Origin: an uncultured Mailhella sp.
GTDB lineage: Bacteria > Desulfobacterota > Desulfovibrionia > Desulfovibrionales > Desulfovibrionaceae
Direction: 5' to 3'
Assembly (NCBI GenBank): GCA_910579055.1
Contig: CAJTSU010000014.1
Coordinates: forward strand, 1-40,654
Length of the DNA stretch: 40,654 nucleotides
Shown here: positions 16,847 through 24,692 of the stretch, one piece after another
Layout of the letters: every line of letters starts with the position of its first letter
Numbering within the stretch: the stretch's first letter is position 1
Notes under the pieces: generated by a model
What the model saw: the letters and a program-made list of their open reading frames with translations, nothing else
Databases searched by the model: none
What the model was told of the DNA's origin: nothing
Translations under genes and position numbers: made by a program

Positions 16847-18811
16847 ATGAACAGACCCAAGCGAGTGATGGTAGTCGGCATTGACGGCGCGGTTTCACAT
16901 ATTGTGGAAGAGCATATCAGGGAAGGCATCCTGCCCAACTTCAAAAAGGTATATGAACATGGCGTGAAGAGCCTGAACAGCCTTTGCCCCATGCCCACCA
17001 TCACCCCCCCGAACTGGACCTGCATTTCCACCGGCGCGTGGCCTGTAACCCACCAGATCACCTGCTACTGGCGGCATATTCCCGGCACCACGCCCACCAG
17101 CAGCAATACGGAAATGAACTTCAGCGGCGAGCGCATCAAGGCGGAAACCATCTTTGAAGCCGCGGAACGGGCGGGCAAGAAGTCTCTGGTGATCAACTAC
17201 CCCACCAGCTACGGCCTGCACAAGAGGCTGAAAAATTCCGTGGTGGTGGGCGGCTCCGGCCTCAGCGTCGGCACCATTCAGGACAACGAAACGTCCGCCG
17301 GGCTGGGCGCGCCCTACTCCGGCGGGCAGTTGTTCTGCGACGACCTGATCGTCAGCTCCCGCTATCACCCCGGCGGCATCCTGACCGAAATGAAGGACGC
17401 CGGAGACTGGAAAAACGTGGACGACATGGGCGACGACCCCATGGAAATCGAATTTGACGTGCTTTTCGCCAAAAGCCCCTTCAGGATGAAGCGGCACACC
17501 TGGTATTTTCTGGTGCGCGACATGAACGGCGACGGTTACGACACCGTCACGCTTTCCCCAACCCGCGACTTTAACGACGCCTTCTTCACCGTTTCCGGCA
17601 AGCAGGAATGGAGCCCCCGCGTTCTGACCAAAGTGCGGCTTGAAGACGGCACGGAAAAGGAAGTGGCCTTCCTGGGCAAGGTGCTCAATCTGAGCGACGA
17701 CGGCCTGGACTTCGACTTCTACCTGACCCAGATGCTGAATACCGACGGGGATCTGTGGTGCTTCCCCAGGGAAAAGGCCGCCTGCCTGCGCGACATCGAC
17801 TGCGTGCCCACCACCAAGGCCGGCTTCCTCCTGCGTCTGCTGGGCTGGTACGACGACGAAATGTTCTCTCAACTCATTGAAATGCACAACCGCTGGCTGG
17901 GCGAGTGCATCGTGCGCCTGATGCGCGATACCCCGGACTGGGACATCTGCTATTTCCACACCCATCCCACGGATTCCGTCTATCATTACCTGATGACGGA
18001 ACTTGACCCCGCCACCTGTTCCTCAAAGGAAGCCAACGAACACGCCTGGGAATTCCACCGCCGCCTGTACCGCTCCACCGACGCCATGCTCGGCAAACTG
18101 CTGGAGGAAGTGGGCGACGACACGCTGGTCATTCTGGTATCCGATCACGGTTCCAAGGCGGACGGCGCGACCTTCAACCCCTCCGAGGCTCTGATGAACG
18201 CGGGCCTCATGGAAGTGGACGAAAACGCGGAACCCAGCGAAGCCATGAAGACGGCGCTGAAAAACCTCTCGCCGGAACAGGCCGCGGCGGCCCGCAAGGC
18301 TCTGGCCGAACCCCTCATTGAAAAGTCCAAGGCTTTTCCGCAGCGCTCCTGCTTCATCTACGTCAACCTCAAGGGCCGTTACCCCGGCGGCATCGTGGAG
18401 CCGGAAGACTATTACAAGGTGCAGCGTGAAATCATCGACGCCCTGTACACCTATGTCGAACCCAAGACCGGCAGACGCCCGGTGGCTCTGGCCCTGACCA
18501 AGGAGGACGCCCTGCTGCTCGGCATGGGAGGCGAACAGTGCGGCGACGTGGTGTATACCTGCTACCCCGAATACGGCGCGCAGCACGGCCCGATCCTGTC
18601 CACGGCCAAGTGGGGCATCGGCGATCTGCACACCATGTCCGTGTTTTACGGCCCCGGCATCAAGAAGGGCTTTGAAATGGAGCGCGCCACCCAGCTCGTC
18701 GATATCGTGCCCACCATCTGCTACATGATGGGCATCCCCTACCCCACCACCTGCGAAGGCGCGGTGCTGTATCAGGCGATGGAAGACCCGGACGCCTACA
18801 CCGTGAAATAG
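16847..18811 (+). CDS. Nucleotide pyrophosphatase/phosphodiesterase-family hydrolase
   Basis: Alkaline-phosphatase superfamily enzyme expected to hydrolyse a phosphate or related ester with two divalent metals and a Thr nucleophile. The 654 residues lack a signal peptide, so it should be cytosolic. Ligands visible in order: Asp13 in VVGIDGA, nucleophile Thr53 in PTITPPNW, DSVYH (about 376-380), SDHG (about 433) and His in QHGPI (about 578). The set is complete for the NPP type. A large insertion (about 165-330) separates the core halves and may form the substrate cap. It is transcribed from a sigma-54 promoter at the head of the cluster ending with a porin. Substrate could be a phosphodiester, phosphonate or sulfate ester. 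Confidence 0.85.
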   Translation: MNRPKRVMVVGIDGAVSHIVEEHIREGILPNFKKVYEHGVKSLNSLCPMPTITPPNWTCISTGAWPVTHQITCYWRHIPGTTPTSSNTEMNFSGERIKAETIFEAAERAGKKSLVINYPTSYGLHKRLKNSVVVGGSGLSVGTIQDNETSAGLGAPYSGGQLFCDDLIVSSRYHPGGILTEMKDAGDWKNVDDMGDDPMEIEFDVLFAKSPFRMKRHTWYFLVRDMNGDGYDTVTLSPTRDFNDAFFTVSGKQEWSPRVLTKVRLEDGTEKEVAFLGKVLNLSDDGLDFDFYLTQMLNTDGDLWCFPREKAACLRDIDCVPTTKAGFLLRLLGWYDDEMFSQLIEMHNRWLGECIVRLMRDTPDWDICYFHTHPTDSVYHYLMTELDPATCSSKEANEHAWEFHRRLYRSTDAMLGKLLEEVGDDTLVILVSDHGSKADGATFNPSEALMNAGLMEVDENAEPSEAMKTALKNLSPEQAAAARKALAEPLIEKSKAFPQRSCFIYVNLKGRYPGGIVEPEDYYKVQREIIDALYTYVEPKTGRRPVALALTKEDALLLGMGGEQCGDVVYTCYPEYGAQHGPILSTAKWGIGDLHTMSVFYGPGIKKGFEMERATQLVDIVPTICYMMGIPYPTTCEGAVLYQAMEDPDAYTVK

Positions 18812-18818
18812 CGCTCCC

Positions 18819-18847
18819 GCGCGGGGCATCTTCGGGACGCCCCGCGC
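18819..18847 (+). terminator. Intercistronic hairpin after the phosphodiesterase gene
   Basis: Perfect 9-bp arms GCGCGGGGC and GCCCCGCGC with an 11-base loop, no T-tract. It is more likely an mRNA stabiliser or partial terminator within the operon than a full stop. Confidence 0.5.
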
Positions 18848-18867
18848 ACGGACATACGGAAAGAACC

Positions 18868-19157
18868 ATGCGCGCCGAAGAAATCGAACAGAATATCCTT
18901 TCCCTTGTGCTGGCCATGATCCGGGCCAGCGGCGTGGCCGTCGAGTGCATGGAACCGCTGGTTCTCATGGCCAAGCTGAAACGAACCCGTGAAGGCAGGG
19001 GGGGGTGGAGCACATCAGCTGGATGAGGACTCCCCTGCTTGAAATACGACGGCGCAAGACGCCGCAAGGCACCCTCTGGACGCTGCACAGCCCGGATGGC
19101 GTCCTGCTTCAGGAAATGCTTCAGGAAGCTGCCGCGCCCCCGGGTGCCGGAATATGA
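18868..19157 (+). pseudogene. Small gene interrupted by a frameshift at a G8 tract
   Basis: From the ATG at 18868 (GGAAAG upstream) the frame encodes residues MRAEEIEQNI onwards and stops at 19026 after 52 codons. A run of eight G lies at 18998-19005. Adding one G (or an equivalent slip) joins it to the next frame, which continues with VEHISWMRTPLLEIRR to a stop at 19157, giving about 96 residues that fill the gap to the next gene. No family is recognised. The part before the tract is helical and hydrophobic; the part after looks like beta strands. This may be phase variation, programmed slippage, decay or an assembly error. Confidence 0.6.
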
Positions 19158-19211
19158 ACCCCGACCGGCAGACCTGTTCAACAGAAAAAAGAGTTTAAGG
19201 AGATTATAGTC

Positions 19212-19817
19212 ATGGCCAATCAGAAAAAGACCCTGCTCGTGTTCACCTCCGTCGACGCCGACGTGCTGCGGAACGGCAGCGCCGCGTCTCTGGAAAAGCT
19301 GCGCCAGAAGGGAGCGCTCGCTCCGCTGACCGTGGAAAGGGATCTCCGGACGGAAGCCGGCGCGGGAGCCGCTTCCGGCCAGATGATCTGGGACGCCGCC
19401 GCGGAAGCCGGGCTGGTGGTTGAGCCCATCACGGAAGAAGGTTCCGACTTTTTTGTCGCCGATGCGCCTACGGAGGCGGAACTGATCAACGTACTGGATG
19501 AAGCTCTCGCCCTCAGCAGCAAAAAACTGCTTATCGTCGTCGCCTGCCCCTCTCTCGCCGTGTTTTACGGCCTGGGCATCGAACGCGGCATCACGCTGGA
19601 AAAACCGGTTCCCGCCGCTTGCATCGCGCCCACCATCGCCTGGCTGGGCGACCTCCCCCTGCCTTCCGGCGTGGAAGCCCCTGCGGCCTACAGGGTGATT
19701 AAAGGGCTCAACTTCAAAATGCGCGAAGTGCGCAAGCTTTTTGAAACCAACGCTTCCATGATGGAAGCTCTGGAACGCGGCAGCCGCAAGCCCTGGGAAA
19801 AGCATGACTGCGCCTGA
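19212..19817 (+). CDS. Apparent pseudoenzyme paralogue of the upstream phosphodiesterase
   Basis: A 201-residue protein with no catalytic residues. Its second half aligns with the C-terminus of the phosphodiesterase at 16847-18811: VFYGLGIERGITLEK against VFYGPGIKKGFEMER, then IAPTIAWLGDLPLP against IVPTICYMMGIPYP. Its first half recalls the enzyme's start: SLEKLRQKGA against NFKKVYEHGV and MIWDAAAEAG against TIFEAAERAG. The Thr nucleophile region and the DxxxH, SDHG and QHG motifs are all absent, as if the core had been condensed. A GGAGATTATAGTC ribosome site precedes the ATG. It may be a regulatory partner or a carrier subunit of the enzyme; this is inference. Confidence 0.65.
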   Translation: MANQKKTLLVFTSVDADVLRNGSAASLEKLRQKGALAPLTVERDLRTEAGAGAASGQMIWDAAAEAGLVVEPITEEGSDFFVADAPTEAELINVLDEALALSSKKLLIVVACPSLAVFYGLGIERGITLEKPVPAACIAPTIAWLGDLPLPSGVEAPAAYRVIKGLNFKMREVRKLFETNASMMEALERGSRKPWEKHDCA

Positions 19818-19840
19818 TTGCGGCGCGCGCCGTTTTTCGC

Positions 19841-19862
19841 GCGGGGCATGACAGTGCCCCGC
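19841..19862 (+). terminator. Intercistronic hairpin before the OsmC-like gene
   Basis: Arms GCGGGGCA and TGCCCCGC (8 bp) around a 6-base loop, without a T-tract. It resembles the hairpin at 18819-18847 and is probably an RNA processing or stability element. Confidence 0.4.
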
Positions 19863-19951
19863 CCGAAAGCCTGAACCGCATCCGGCCGCGCGAGTCCCCC
19901 CGCTTGCGCGGCCCTGCTGAAACATTTCCCCATTACCTTCAGGAGCGAAAC

Positions 19952-20383
19952 ATGCAGCTTTCCGTTTCCTATCAGCGCCGCGGCGATCTCCATACCATCC
20001 ATACCGGCGGCGCCGCGCTGGGCGATATCGTCATCGACAACTCCAGAGTGCCGGCCGAACAGCGCGGCGGCACGGCCAAGCAGCTTTTGGGCGCTTCCGC
20101 CCTGTTCTGCTTCTGCGCGGCCCTGAATGCCGCGCTGGAAAGCCGGGGCGTCCACTATGAAGACCTCAACGCCACCGCGACGCTGGATGTGGACGCCAAT
20201 GCCGCCGGTCAGAGCCGGGTACTCAAAATCACCATCGACGCCTCTCTCTCCCTGGACGAAGAGGACGAAGACACCTTTGAACGCGTCCGGAAAATCATGA
20301 GCCGAGGCTGCCTGGTGACGGGTTCACTGCATGACGGCATTGAAATGGCGTATAATCTGACGCCGAATTACAAAGAAGACTGA
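19952..20383 (+). CDS. OsmC/Ohr-family protein
   Basis: The 143-residue length and layout match the OsmC superfamily, small dimeric thiol peroxidases acting on organic hydroperoxides in the cytoplasm. The two conserved cysteines are visible: the pair FCFC (about residues 51-54, on the central helix) and RGCLVTGSL (about 119). The start at 19952 follows AGGAG by 6 bases; the frame is open to 19904 without a site. It is within the sigma-54 cluster, so it may protect against, or act on, a product of the pathway rather than serve general stress. The double cysteine in the first motif is unusual, and some family members have other thiol chemistry. Confidence 0.8.
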   Translation: MQLSVSYQRRGDLHTIHTGGAALGDIVIDNSRVPAEQRGGTAKQLLGASALFCFCAALNAALESRGVHYEDLNATATLDVDANAAGQSRVLKITIDASLSLDEEDEDTFERVRKIMSRGCLVTGSLHDGIEMAYNLTPNYKED

Positions 20384-20468
20384 GCCGAAACCCCTTCCAC
20401 AACACTGTTCGCCCTTTCTTTGTGCCGCAAAGCGCAAAATCACCTCCACATATATGGAGAATGTCGTC

Positions 20469-21785
20469 ATGAGCAATGACAATATCGGCCTGACCTGCAG
20501 CGGCCCCGACGACGTATGGCCGATTTCCAGAAAATACGCGCTGTACACCGCAGTCATCATCTTCCTTCTCGGTATGTTCGACCTGATCAGCAGGCAGGTC
20601 ATTGTCTCCCTCTTCCCGCACATCAAGGAGGAATTTTCTCTCAGCGACAAGCAGCTGGGCATGCTGGTGGCTTCCGTCAACGTGGCCATTTCCGTGCTTG
20701 TCGTGCCCACGGCCTATCTTGTGGACAGGTGGAGCCGGAAGAAGATGATTTTCCTCATGGGCGTGGTCTGGAGTCTTTCCACGCTGCTCGGCGGCTTTGT
20801 CACCAGCTTTTCCCATCTGCTCATAGCAAGAATGCTGTGCGGCTTTGGTGAAGCCGGATACCAGCCCGCCGGGCAGAGCCTGCTGACGGCCTGCTTTCCG
20901 CGCAAGTTCCGCGCCACGGCCACGGCCATCGTGACCTGCGGCATGACCATCGGCGCGCCCATCGGGCTGGTGGTCGGGGCCTTCGTCGCCGAACACTGGG
21001 GCTGGCGTCATGCCTTCGGAGTTGTCGCCGTTCCCGGTCTGCTGCTCTCCTTCCTCGCCCTGCGCATGCATGATTTCAAGGTAAGCGATGACAGCGGGGA
21101 AAAAGCCGCCCGGCATGAAAAACGGAAAGGCCGGTTCATCCCGGCAGTCAGAAACATCGTGAAAACTCCCACCATCGTGTGTGTCATTCTGTGCGCCGTA
21201 TGCATCCGCCTGTTCAACAGCGTGCTCATGACCTGGCTCCCCACCTATTTCACGCGCGTTGCGGAAGTGCCCATGACCACGGCAGGCAGCTATGCCTCTC
21301 TCATCATTCTGATGAGTTCCCTTGCCGTGCTCTACGGCGGGCCGCTGCTCGACTGGCTGAAGAACAGGAATGAACGGCTTGTTCCGCTGTGGCTGACCTT
21401 TGTCATGTTTCTGAGCGGACTTCTCAACTTCACGGCCTATACGTTTCTGCGGCCGGGCAGTCTTGAACAGGTGGCGCTTCTCGTCATTTCCGGATGTTTC
21501 TTCGGGACGCTCCTCGCGGCCGGTTCCTTCCTCATTCTTGATCTGACTTCCGCCACATCCCGCGCCACGGCCATCAGCCTGATGATCCTCTCCCAGAACC
21601 TGCTCGGGTACGGACTCGGCCCCATCGTCACCGGAACCCTGTCCGACATGTTCAGCATCTCCTTCGCCATGACCGCCGCCTCCATGATTCTTTTCGTGGG
21701 CGGGGCGATCTACGCCGTCTGCATTTTCACCTACCCGCGGGACAAGAAAAAGGCCGAGTGCGTGGACATAACGTTCCACGCCTAG
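20469..21785 (+). CDS. MFS transporter, probable organic anion importer
   Basis: Twelve-helix inner-membrane transporter of 438 residues. Recognisable MFS elements are DRWSRKK after helix 2 (motif A), the helix 4 segment ARMLCGFGEAGYQPAGQSL typical of the ACS/spinster-like group, and GWRHAFGVVAVPG. A central charged loop (about 205-225) divides the halves. The start at 20469 is chosen because GGAG lies 9 bases upstream; the earlier ATG at 20454 has none. Its place between hydrolase genes and a porin suggests uptake of the hydrolase substrate. Export of a product is the alternative. Confidence 0.87.
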   Translation: MSNDNIGLTCSGPDDVWPISRKYALYTAVIIFLLGMFDLISRQVIVSLFPHIKEEFSLSDKQLGMLVASVNVAISVLVVPTAYLVDRWSRKKMIFLMGVVWSLSTLLGGFVTSFSHLLIARMLCGFGEAGYQPAGQSLLTACFPRKFRATATAIVTCGMTIGAPIGLVVGAFVAEHWGWRHAFGVVAVPGLLLSFLALRMHDFKVSDDSGEKAARHEKRKGRFIPAVRNIVKTPTIVCVILCAVCIRLFNSVLMTWLPTYFTRVAEVPMTTAGSYASLIILMSSLAVLYGGPLLDWLKNRNERLVPLWLTFVMFLSGLLNFTAYTFLRPGSLEQVALLVISGCFFGTLLAAGSFLILDLTSATSRATAISLMILSQNLLGYGLGPIVTGTLSDMFSISFAMTAASMILFVGGAIYAVCIFTYPRDKKKAECVDITFHA

Positions 21786-21840
21786 AGCATTTTCGTTTTG
21801 AAAAGGCTTCCGGAGTCAAGCGAAGCGAGACTCCGCTCAC
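21784..21840 (+). repeat. AGAGCATTTT repeat with CGGAGTC hairpin
   Basis: It starts at the MFS stop codon with TAGAGCATTTT and contains a 7-bp hairpin CGGAGTC/GACTCCG (21811-21817 and 21829-21835). The reverse complement of 36520-36576 carries the same two blocks in the same order. It could serve as a weak terminator between transporter and porin genes. Confidence 0.6.
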
Positions 21841-21923
21841 GAATCCTGCCCCCGTCCCGTATCCCGGCGCGGTTCCCGGCATCGCACCGCGCGCCGCGTC
21901 ACACCACTCACAGGGAGAGAATC

Positions 21924-23387
21924 ATGAAAAAACTCATCCTATCGCTTGCGGCCGCCTTCACGCTGCTTTTCCCAGCCGCCTCGTCCGCCGTGGACGTCAG
22001 GGTTCACGGCAGATACCTGTGGTCCATGTCCTATCTCGATCACATGAACATTATCGATCCTCTGAACAGGGAGGTTCAGGGCAGTCGGTTCCAGGCATAC
22101 CAGCGTCTGCGTCTGTGGTTCGACATGGCCGTATCCGAAAACCTCACCGCCGTGCTGAACCTTGAAGTGCCGCGCACGCTCCAGGGTTCTCTTGGCGTCG
22201 GCGGCCCCGGCAGCGAAGTCACCGCGCGCGAGGCATATCTCAGCTGGAAGGTGCCGAACACCGAATCGCGGGTGAACATGGGGCGCTTCTGGTTCCACAT
22301 GCCCTCCTACACCTTTGATACCCCCATCCTGAACGAACCCGTTGACGGCGTGATGGTCAATATCCCCCTGGGCGACAACTACGATCTGAACGTGGCCTGG
22401 CTGCGCCCGCAGGCGGAGACGGCAGCATGGGGCACGGCGCATACTTCCGACAGCTCGGCGGATTTCGGCTTCCTCAGCCTGACCGCCGGCTACGAAAATC
22501 TGAAAGTCACTCCCTGGGTCATGGGCGGCAGCATCGGCAGCCACGTATTCAAAAACACGGTTTCCGCCACCCCCGGCGCGCAGTACAACCCGCGGACTCC
22601 CTACACGTCCTACCCCAGGGCGGCCATGCGCTACGGCCAGCAGGAAGGCGGCTGGGGGCTGGGCTTCTTCGGGGACGAAACGCCCGCATCCGGTTCCACC
22701 ACGGTATGGATGGCAGGCTTCGGAGCCGAGCTGGGCATGTTCGATCCGTTCACCATCCGGGCCGATTTCTATTACGGCGGCAACGACGCCTCCGGCGGCG
22801 CGGCGCGCGAGGGCTGGTACGCCGCGCTCGGCGCGGATCTGAAAACGTCCGGTTGGGGCAGGCCGTTCATCCGCGGCTGGTACGCCTCCGGCGATGACGG
22901 CGGCACGAAGAAGAGCGGCCGCGCTCCGGTCTTTGAAGGGCAGGGCTACTTCAACGCCGCCTCCGGCTTCTTCTACGACAACACCCTGCTCTGTCCCACC
23001 ATCATCAACCGCAACCCCAACGGCACATGGGGCGTACAGTTCGGCGTGAAGGATCTCGCGCTGTTCTCGCCCAAAATCACGCACCAGCTTTCCGCCACCT
23101 GGATCCGGGGCAACAACTCCGTAACCCGCGCCCACTACAGGGCGCCGGAAGGCTCCCCGAAAAAGTTCGCCATGGCCTGGGAAGACAGCCCTGTCGGGTA
23201 CATGACCACAGCGGATTCCGCCCTTGTCCTCGACTTCATCACGGAATGGCGGCTGTACAGGAACCTGAGCTTCGCGCCCCTGATTTCCTATATCATCAGC
23301 GACTTCGACACCAGCGAGGATCGCTGGGGCTCAAAGTACGACGCCAACGGCTTCCGCTGTACCCTGAGCTTCAACTACGCGTTCTGA
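21924..23387 (+). CDS. Outer-membrane homotrimeric porin, Desulfovibrio type
   Basis: Beta-barrel porin for passive diffusion across the outer membrane. The 487 residues have a signal peptide (KKLILSLAAAFTLLFPAASSA, cleaved near residue 22), start the barrel with VDVRVHGRYLW and end in FRCTLSFNYAF, the C-terminal aromatic signature needed for BAM insertion. The general layout (EAYLSWKVPNT, NMGRFWFHMPSY) is that of the abundant porins of Desulfovibrionaceae. The ATG at 21924 has GGGAGAG upstream; the longer frame from 21798 is rejected because it would bury the signal peptide. It closes the sigma-54 cluster, so it may bring the esters into the periplasm. Confidence 0.92.
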   Translation: MKKLILSLAAAFTLLFPAASSAVDVRVHGRYLWSMSYLDHMNIIDPLNREVQGSRFQAYQRLRLWFDMAVSENLTAVLNLEVPRTLQGSLGVGGPGSEVTAREAYLSWKVPNTESRVNMGRFWFHMPSYTFDTPILNEPVDGVMVNIPLGDNYDLNVAWLRPQAETAAWGTAHTSDSSADFGFLSLTAGYENLKVTPWVMGGSIGSHVFKNTVSATPGAQYNPRTPYTSYPRAAMRYGQQEGGWGLGFFGDETPASGSTTVWMAGFGAELGMFDPFTIRADFYYGGNDASGGAAREGWYAALGADLKTSGWGRPFIRGWYASGDDGGTKKSGRAPVFEGQGYFNAASGFFYDNTLLCPTIINRNPNGTWGVQFGVKDLALFSPKITHQLSATWIRGNNSVTRAHYRAPEGSPKKFAMAWEDSPVGYMTTADSALVLDFITEWRLYRNLSFAPLISYIISDFDTSEDRWGSKYDANGFRCTLSFNYAF

Positions 23388-23418
23388 AACATCCCGCATT
23401 GCAATGCGTCCAGGCTTT

Positions 23419-23454
23419 CTCCCCGCCCTTCGTCACCGGGAGACGGGCGGGGAG
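23419..23454 (+). terminator. Hairpin terminator after the porin gene
   Basis: Perfect 10-bp arms CTCCCCGCCC and GGGCGGGGAG with a 16-base loop, 31 bases after the porin stop. The T-tract is poor, so it may act with Rho or as a stabiliser. Confidence 0.6.
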
Positions 23455-23487
23455 CTTTCAAGCCACAACCTCCAGCAAGGCCAACCA

Positions 23488-23682
23488 CAAAGGAATTTGT
23501 GATGTTTCAATCCACAGTCGCCCCATCCGGCGACTGACTCCGCAGCCGACGGGTAAGGGTCGTGCGGATTGCCCCGCCCTGAAGGGAGGGGGTACGGAAA
23601 AGGATTTCATCGGCTCCGCCGTCTTGTCAACTACTCGTTTCCCCCTGAAGGGGGAGGTCAAACCGCAAAGGAATTTTTGATG
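23488..23682 (+). repeat. 195-bp direct repeat, copy 1 (leader of exporter operon)
   Basis: It matches 34535-34731 with about a dozen substitutions and one 2-base indel. It starts and ends with the same CAAAGGAATT ribosome-site block. Inside are an 11-codon ORF, an 8-bp hairpin CAGTCGCC/GGCGACTG and two C-run/G-run hairpins. It ends at the ATG of the HlyD gene. Confidence 0.9.
23502..23537 (+). CDS. Conserved 11-residue leader ORF, copy 1
   Basis: MFQSTVAPSGD followed by TGA, preceded by AAAGGAATTTGTG, a ribosome site nearly identical to that of the HlyD gene downstream. The second copy at 34549-34584 keeps the frame with one substitution (Gly to Val). The hairpin CAGTCGCC/GGCGACTG overlaps its last codons and stop. 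It may be a leader peptide or simply a by-product of the repeat. Confidence 0.4.
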   Translation: MFQSTVAPSGD

Positions 23683-24684
23683 AAAAAATCCGCAGCCGCC
23701 CCCGCAGTTCTTCTCGGTCTGATAGGTCTTTCCATCATTCTGCTGTCCATGACCGGTGTGCTTGACGTCTCGTATGACAGGGACTTCGCGCAGGGCGAAA
23801 TCGACGCCACGCGCGTGGATATTTCCCCCAAGCTCACGGGCCGGGTGCTGGAACAGCTTGTAGAGGACGGAACCAGCGTCAAAAAGGGAGATCTCCTGCT
23901 GGTCATCGACAGCCCCGAAATGGAGGCCAGGGTCAATCAGGCCCGCGCGGCGCTGGCGCAGGCCAAAGCTGTTCAGGCCAAGGCGCACCGTGGAGCCCGC
24001 GATGAAGAAGTGCGCCAGGCGGAAACCTCCCTTTCCGAAGCTCAGGCCGCACGGCGCATCGCCCAGCAGACGTATGAGCGTGTCCGCCAGCTGCATGCGA
24101 ACAAGGCCATTTCCTCACAGGACCTTGATGAATCCAGAAGTCAGCTTTCCATTGCCCGGGAGAGGGAGGAACGCGCCGCCGCCGCGCTGGAAATGGCCCG
24201 TACCGGCAGCCGCATAGAAGATATTGAAGCCGCCGACGCTCAGGCGGATCTGGCTCAGGCCGCACTGGACGAGGCGCTGGCCACGAGCCGGGACATCCGC
24301 CTTTCCGCCCCCATGGACGGCGAGGTGAGCAAGGTGCTGGTGCGTCAGGGCGAACTGGTGACCCCGGGCTACCCCGTGGTTTCTCTGGTGGATCTGAACG
24401 ACGTGTGGTCCGTGGTGCAGCTGCGCGAAAAATACCTCAACCATGTAACGATGGGCGGCGTTTATATGGGCACCATACCCGCGCTGGGCGACAGAAAGGT
24501 CAGGTTCCGCGTCACCTACATCTCACCTCTGGGAGACTTCGCCACATGGCGGGCCACCAACAGTTCAGGCTCCTATGACATGAAAACCTTCGAGGTGCAC
24601 AGCACCCCCGTGGAACCCGTGCCCGGACTGCGTCCCGGCATGAGCGTCATCTTCTCCCTTGAAGACAACCCTGCTGAAAACTGA
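23680..24684 (+). CDS. HlyD-family membrane fusion protein
   Basis: Periplasmic adaptor anchored in the inner membrane, bridging permease and outer-membrane channel. The 334 residues show an N-terminal anchor helix (about 8-26), a first lipoyl half-motif (ISPKLTGRVLEQLVEDGTSVKKGDLLLVI, in pieces at 48-76), a long coiled coil rich in Ala, Gln and Glu (about 80-205), the second half-motif (SAPMDGEVSKVLVRQGELV) and a beta domain. The ATG at 23680 has AAAGGAA upstream; the longer frame from 23569 is part of the repeat. It starts a four-gene unit with two ABC-2 permeases and an OprM-type channel, similar to YbhG of E. coli. Confidence 0.92.
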   Translation: MKKSAAAPAVLLGLIGLSIILLSMTGVLDVSYDRDFAQGEIDATRVDISPKLTGRVLEQLVEDGTSVKKGDLLLVIDSPEMEARVNQARAALAQAKAVQAKAHRGARDEEVRQAETSLSEAQAARRIAQQTYERVRQLHANKAISSQDLDESRSQLSIAREREERAAAALEMARTGSRIEDIEAADAQADLAQAALDEALATSRDIRLSAPMDGEVSKVLVRQGELVTPGYPVVSLVDLNDVWSVVQLREKYLNHVTMGGVYMGTIPALGDRKVRFRVTYISPLGDFATWRATNSSGSYDMKTFEVHSTPVEPVPGLRPGMSVIFSLEDNPAEN

Positions 24685-24692
24685 GGCCGGCC

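Noticed and set aside
18660..19925. 421-codon open frame on the minus strand
   Set aside because: It spans several plus-strand genes with ribosome sites; its residues show no family pattern.
20295..21779. 494-codon open frame on the minus strand
   Set aside because: Its Asp/Glu/His/Gly-rich composition is typical of a reverse-frame shadow of a membrane protein, here the MFS transporter.
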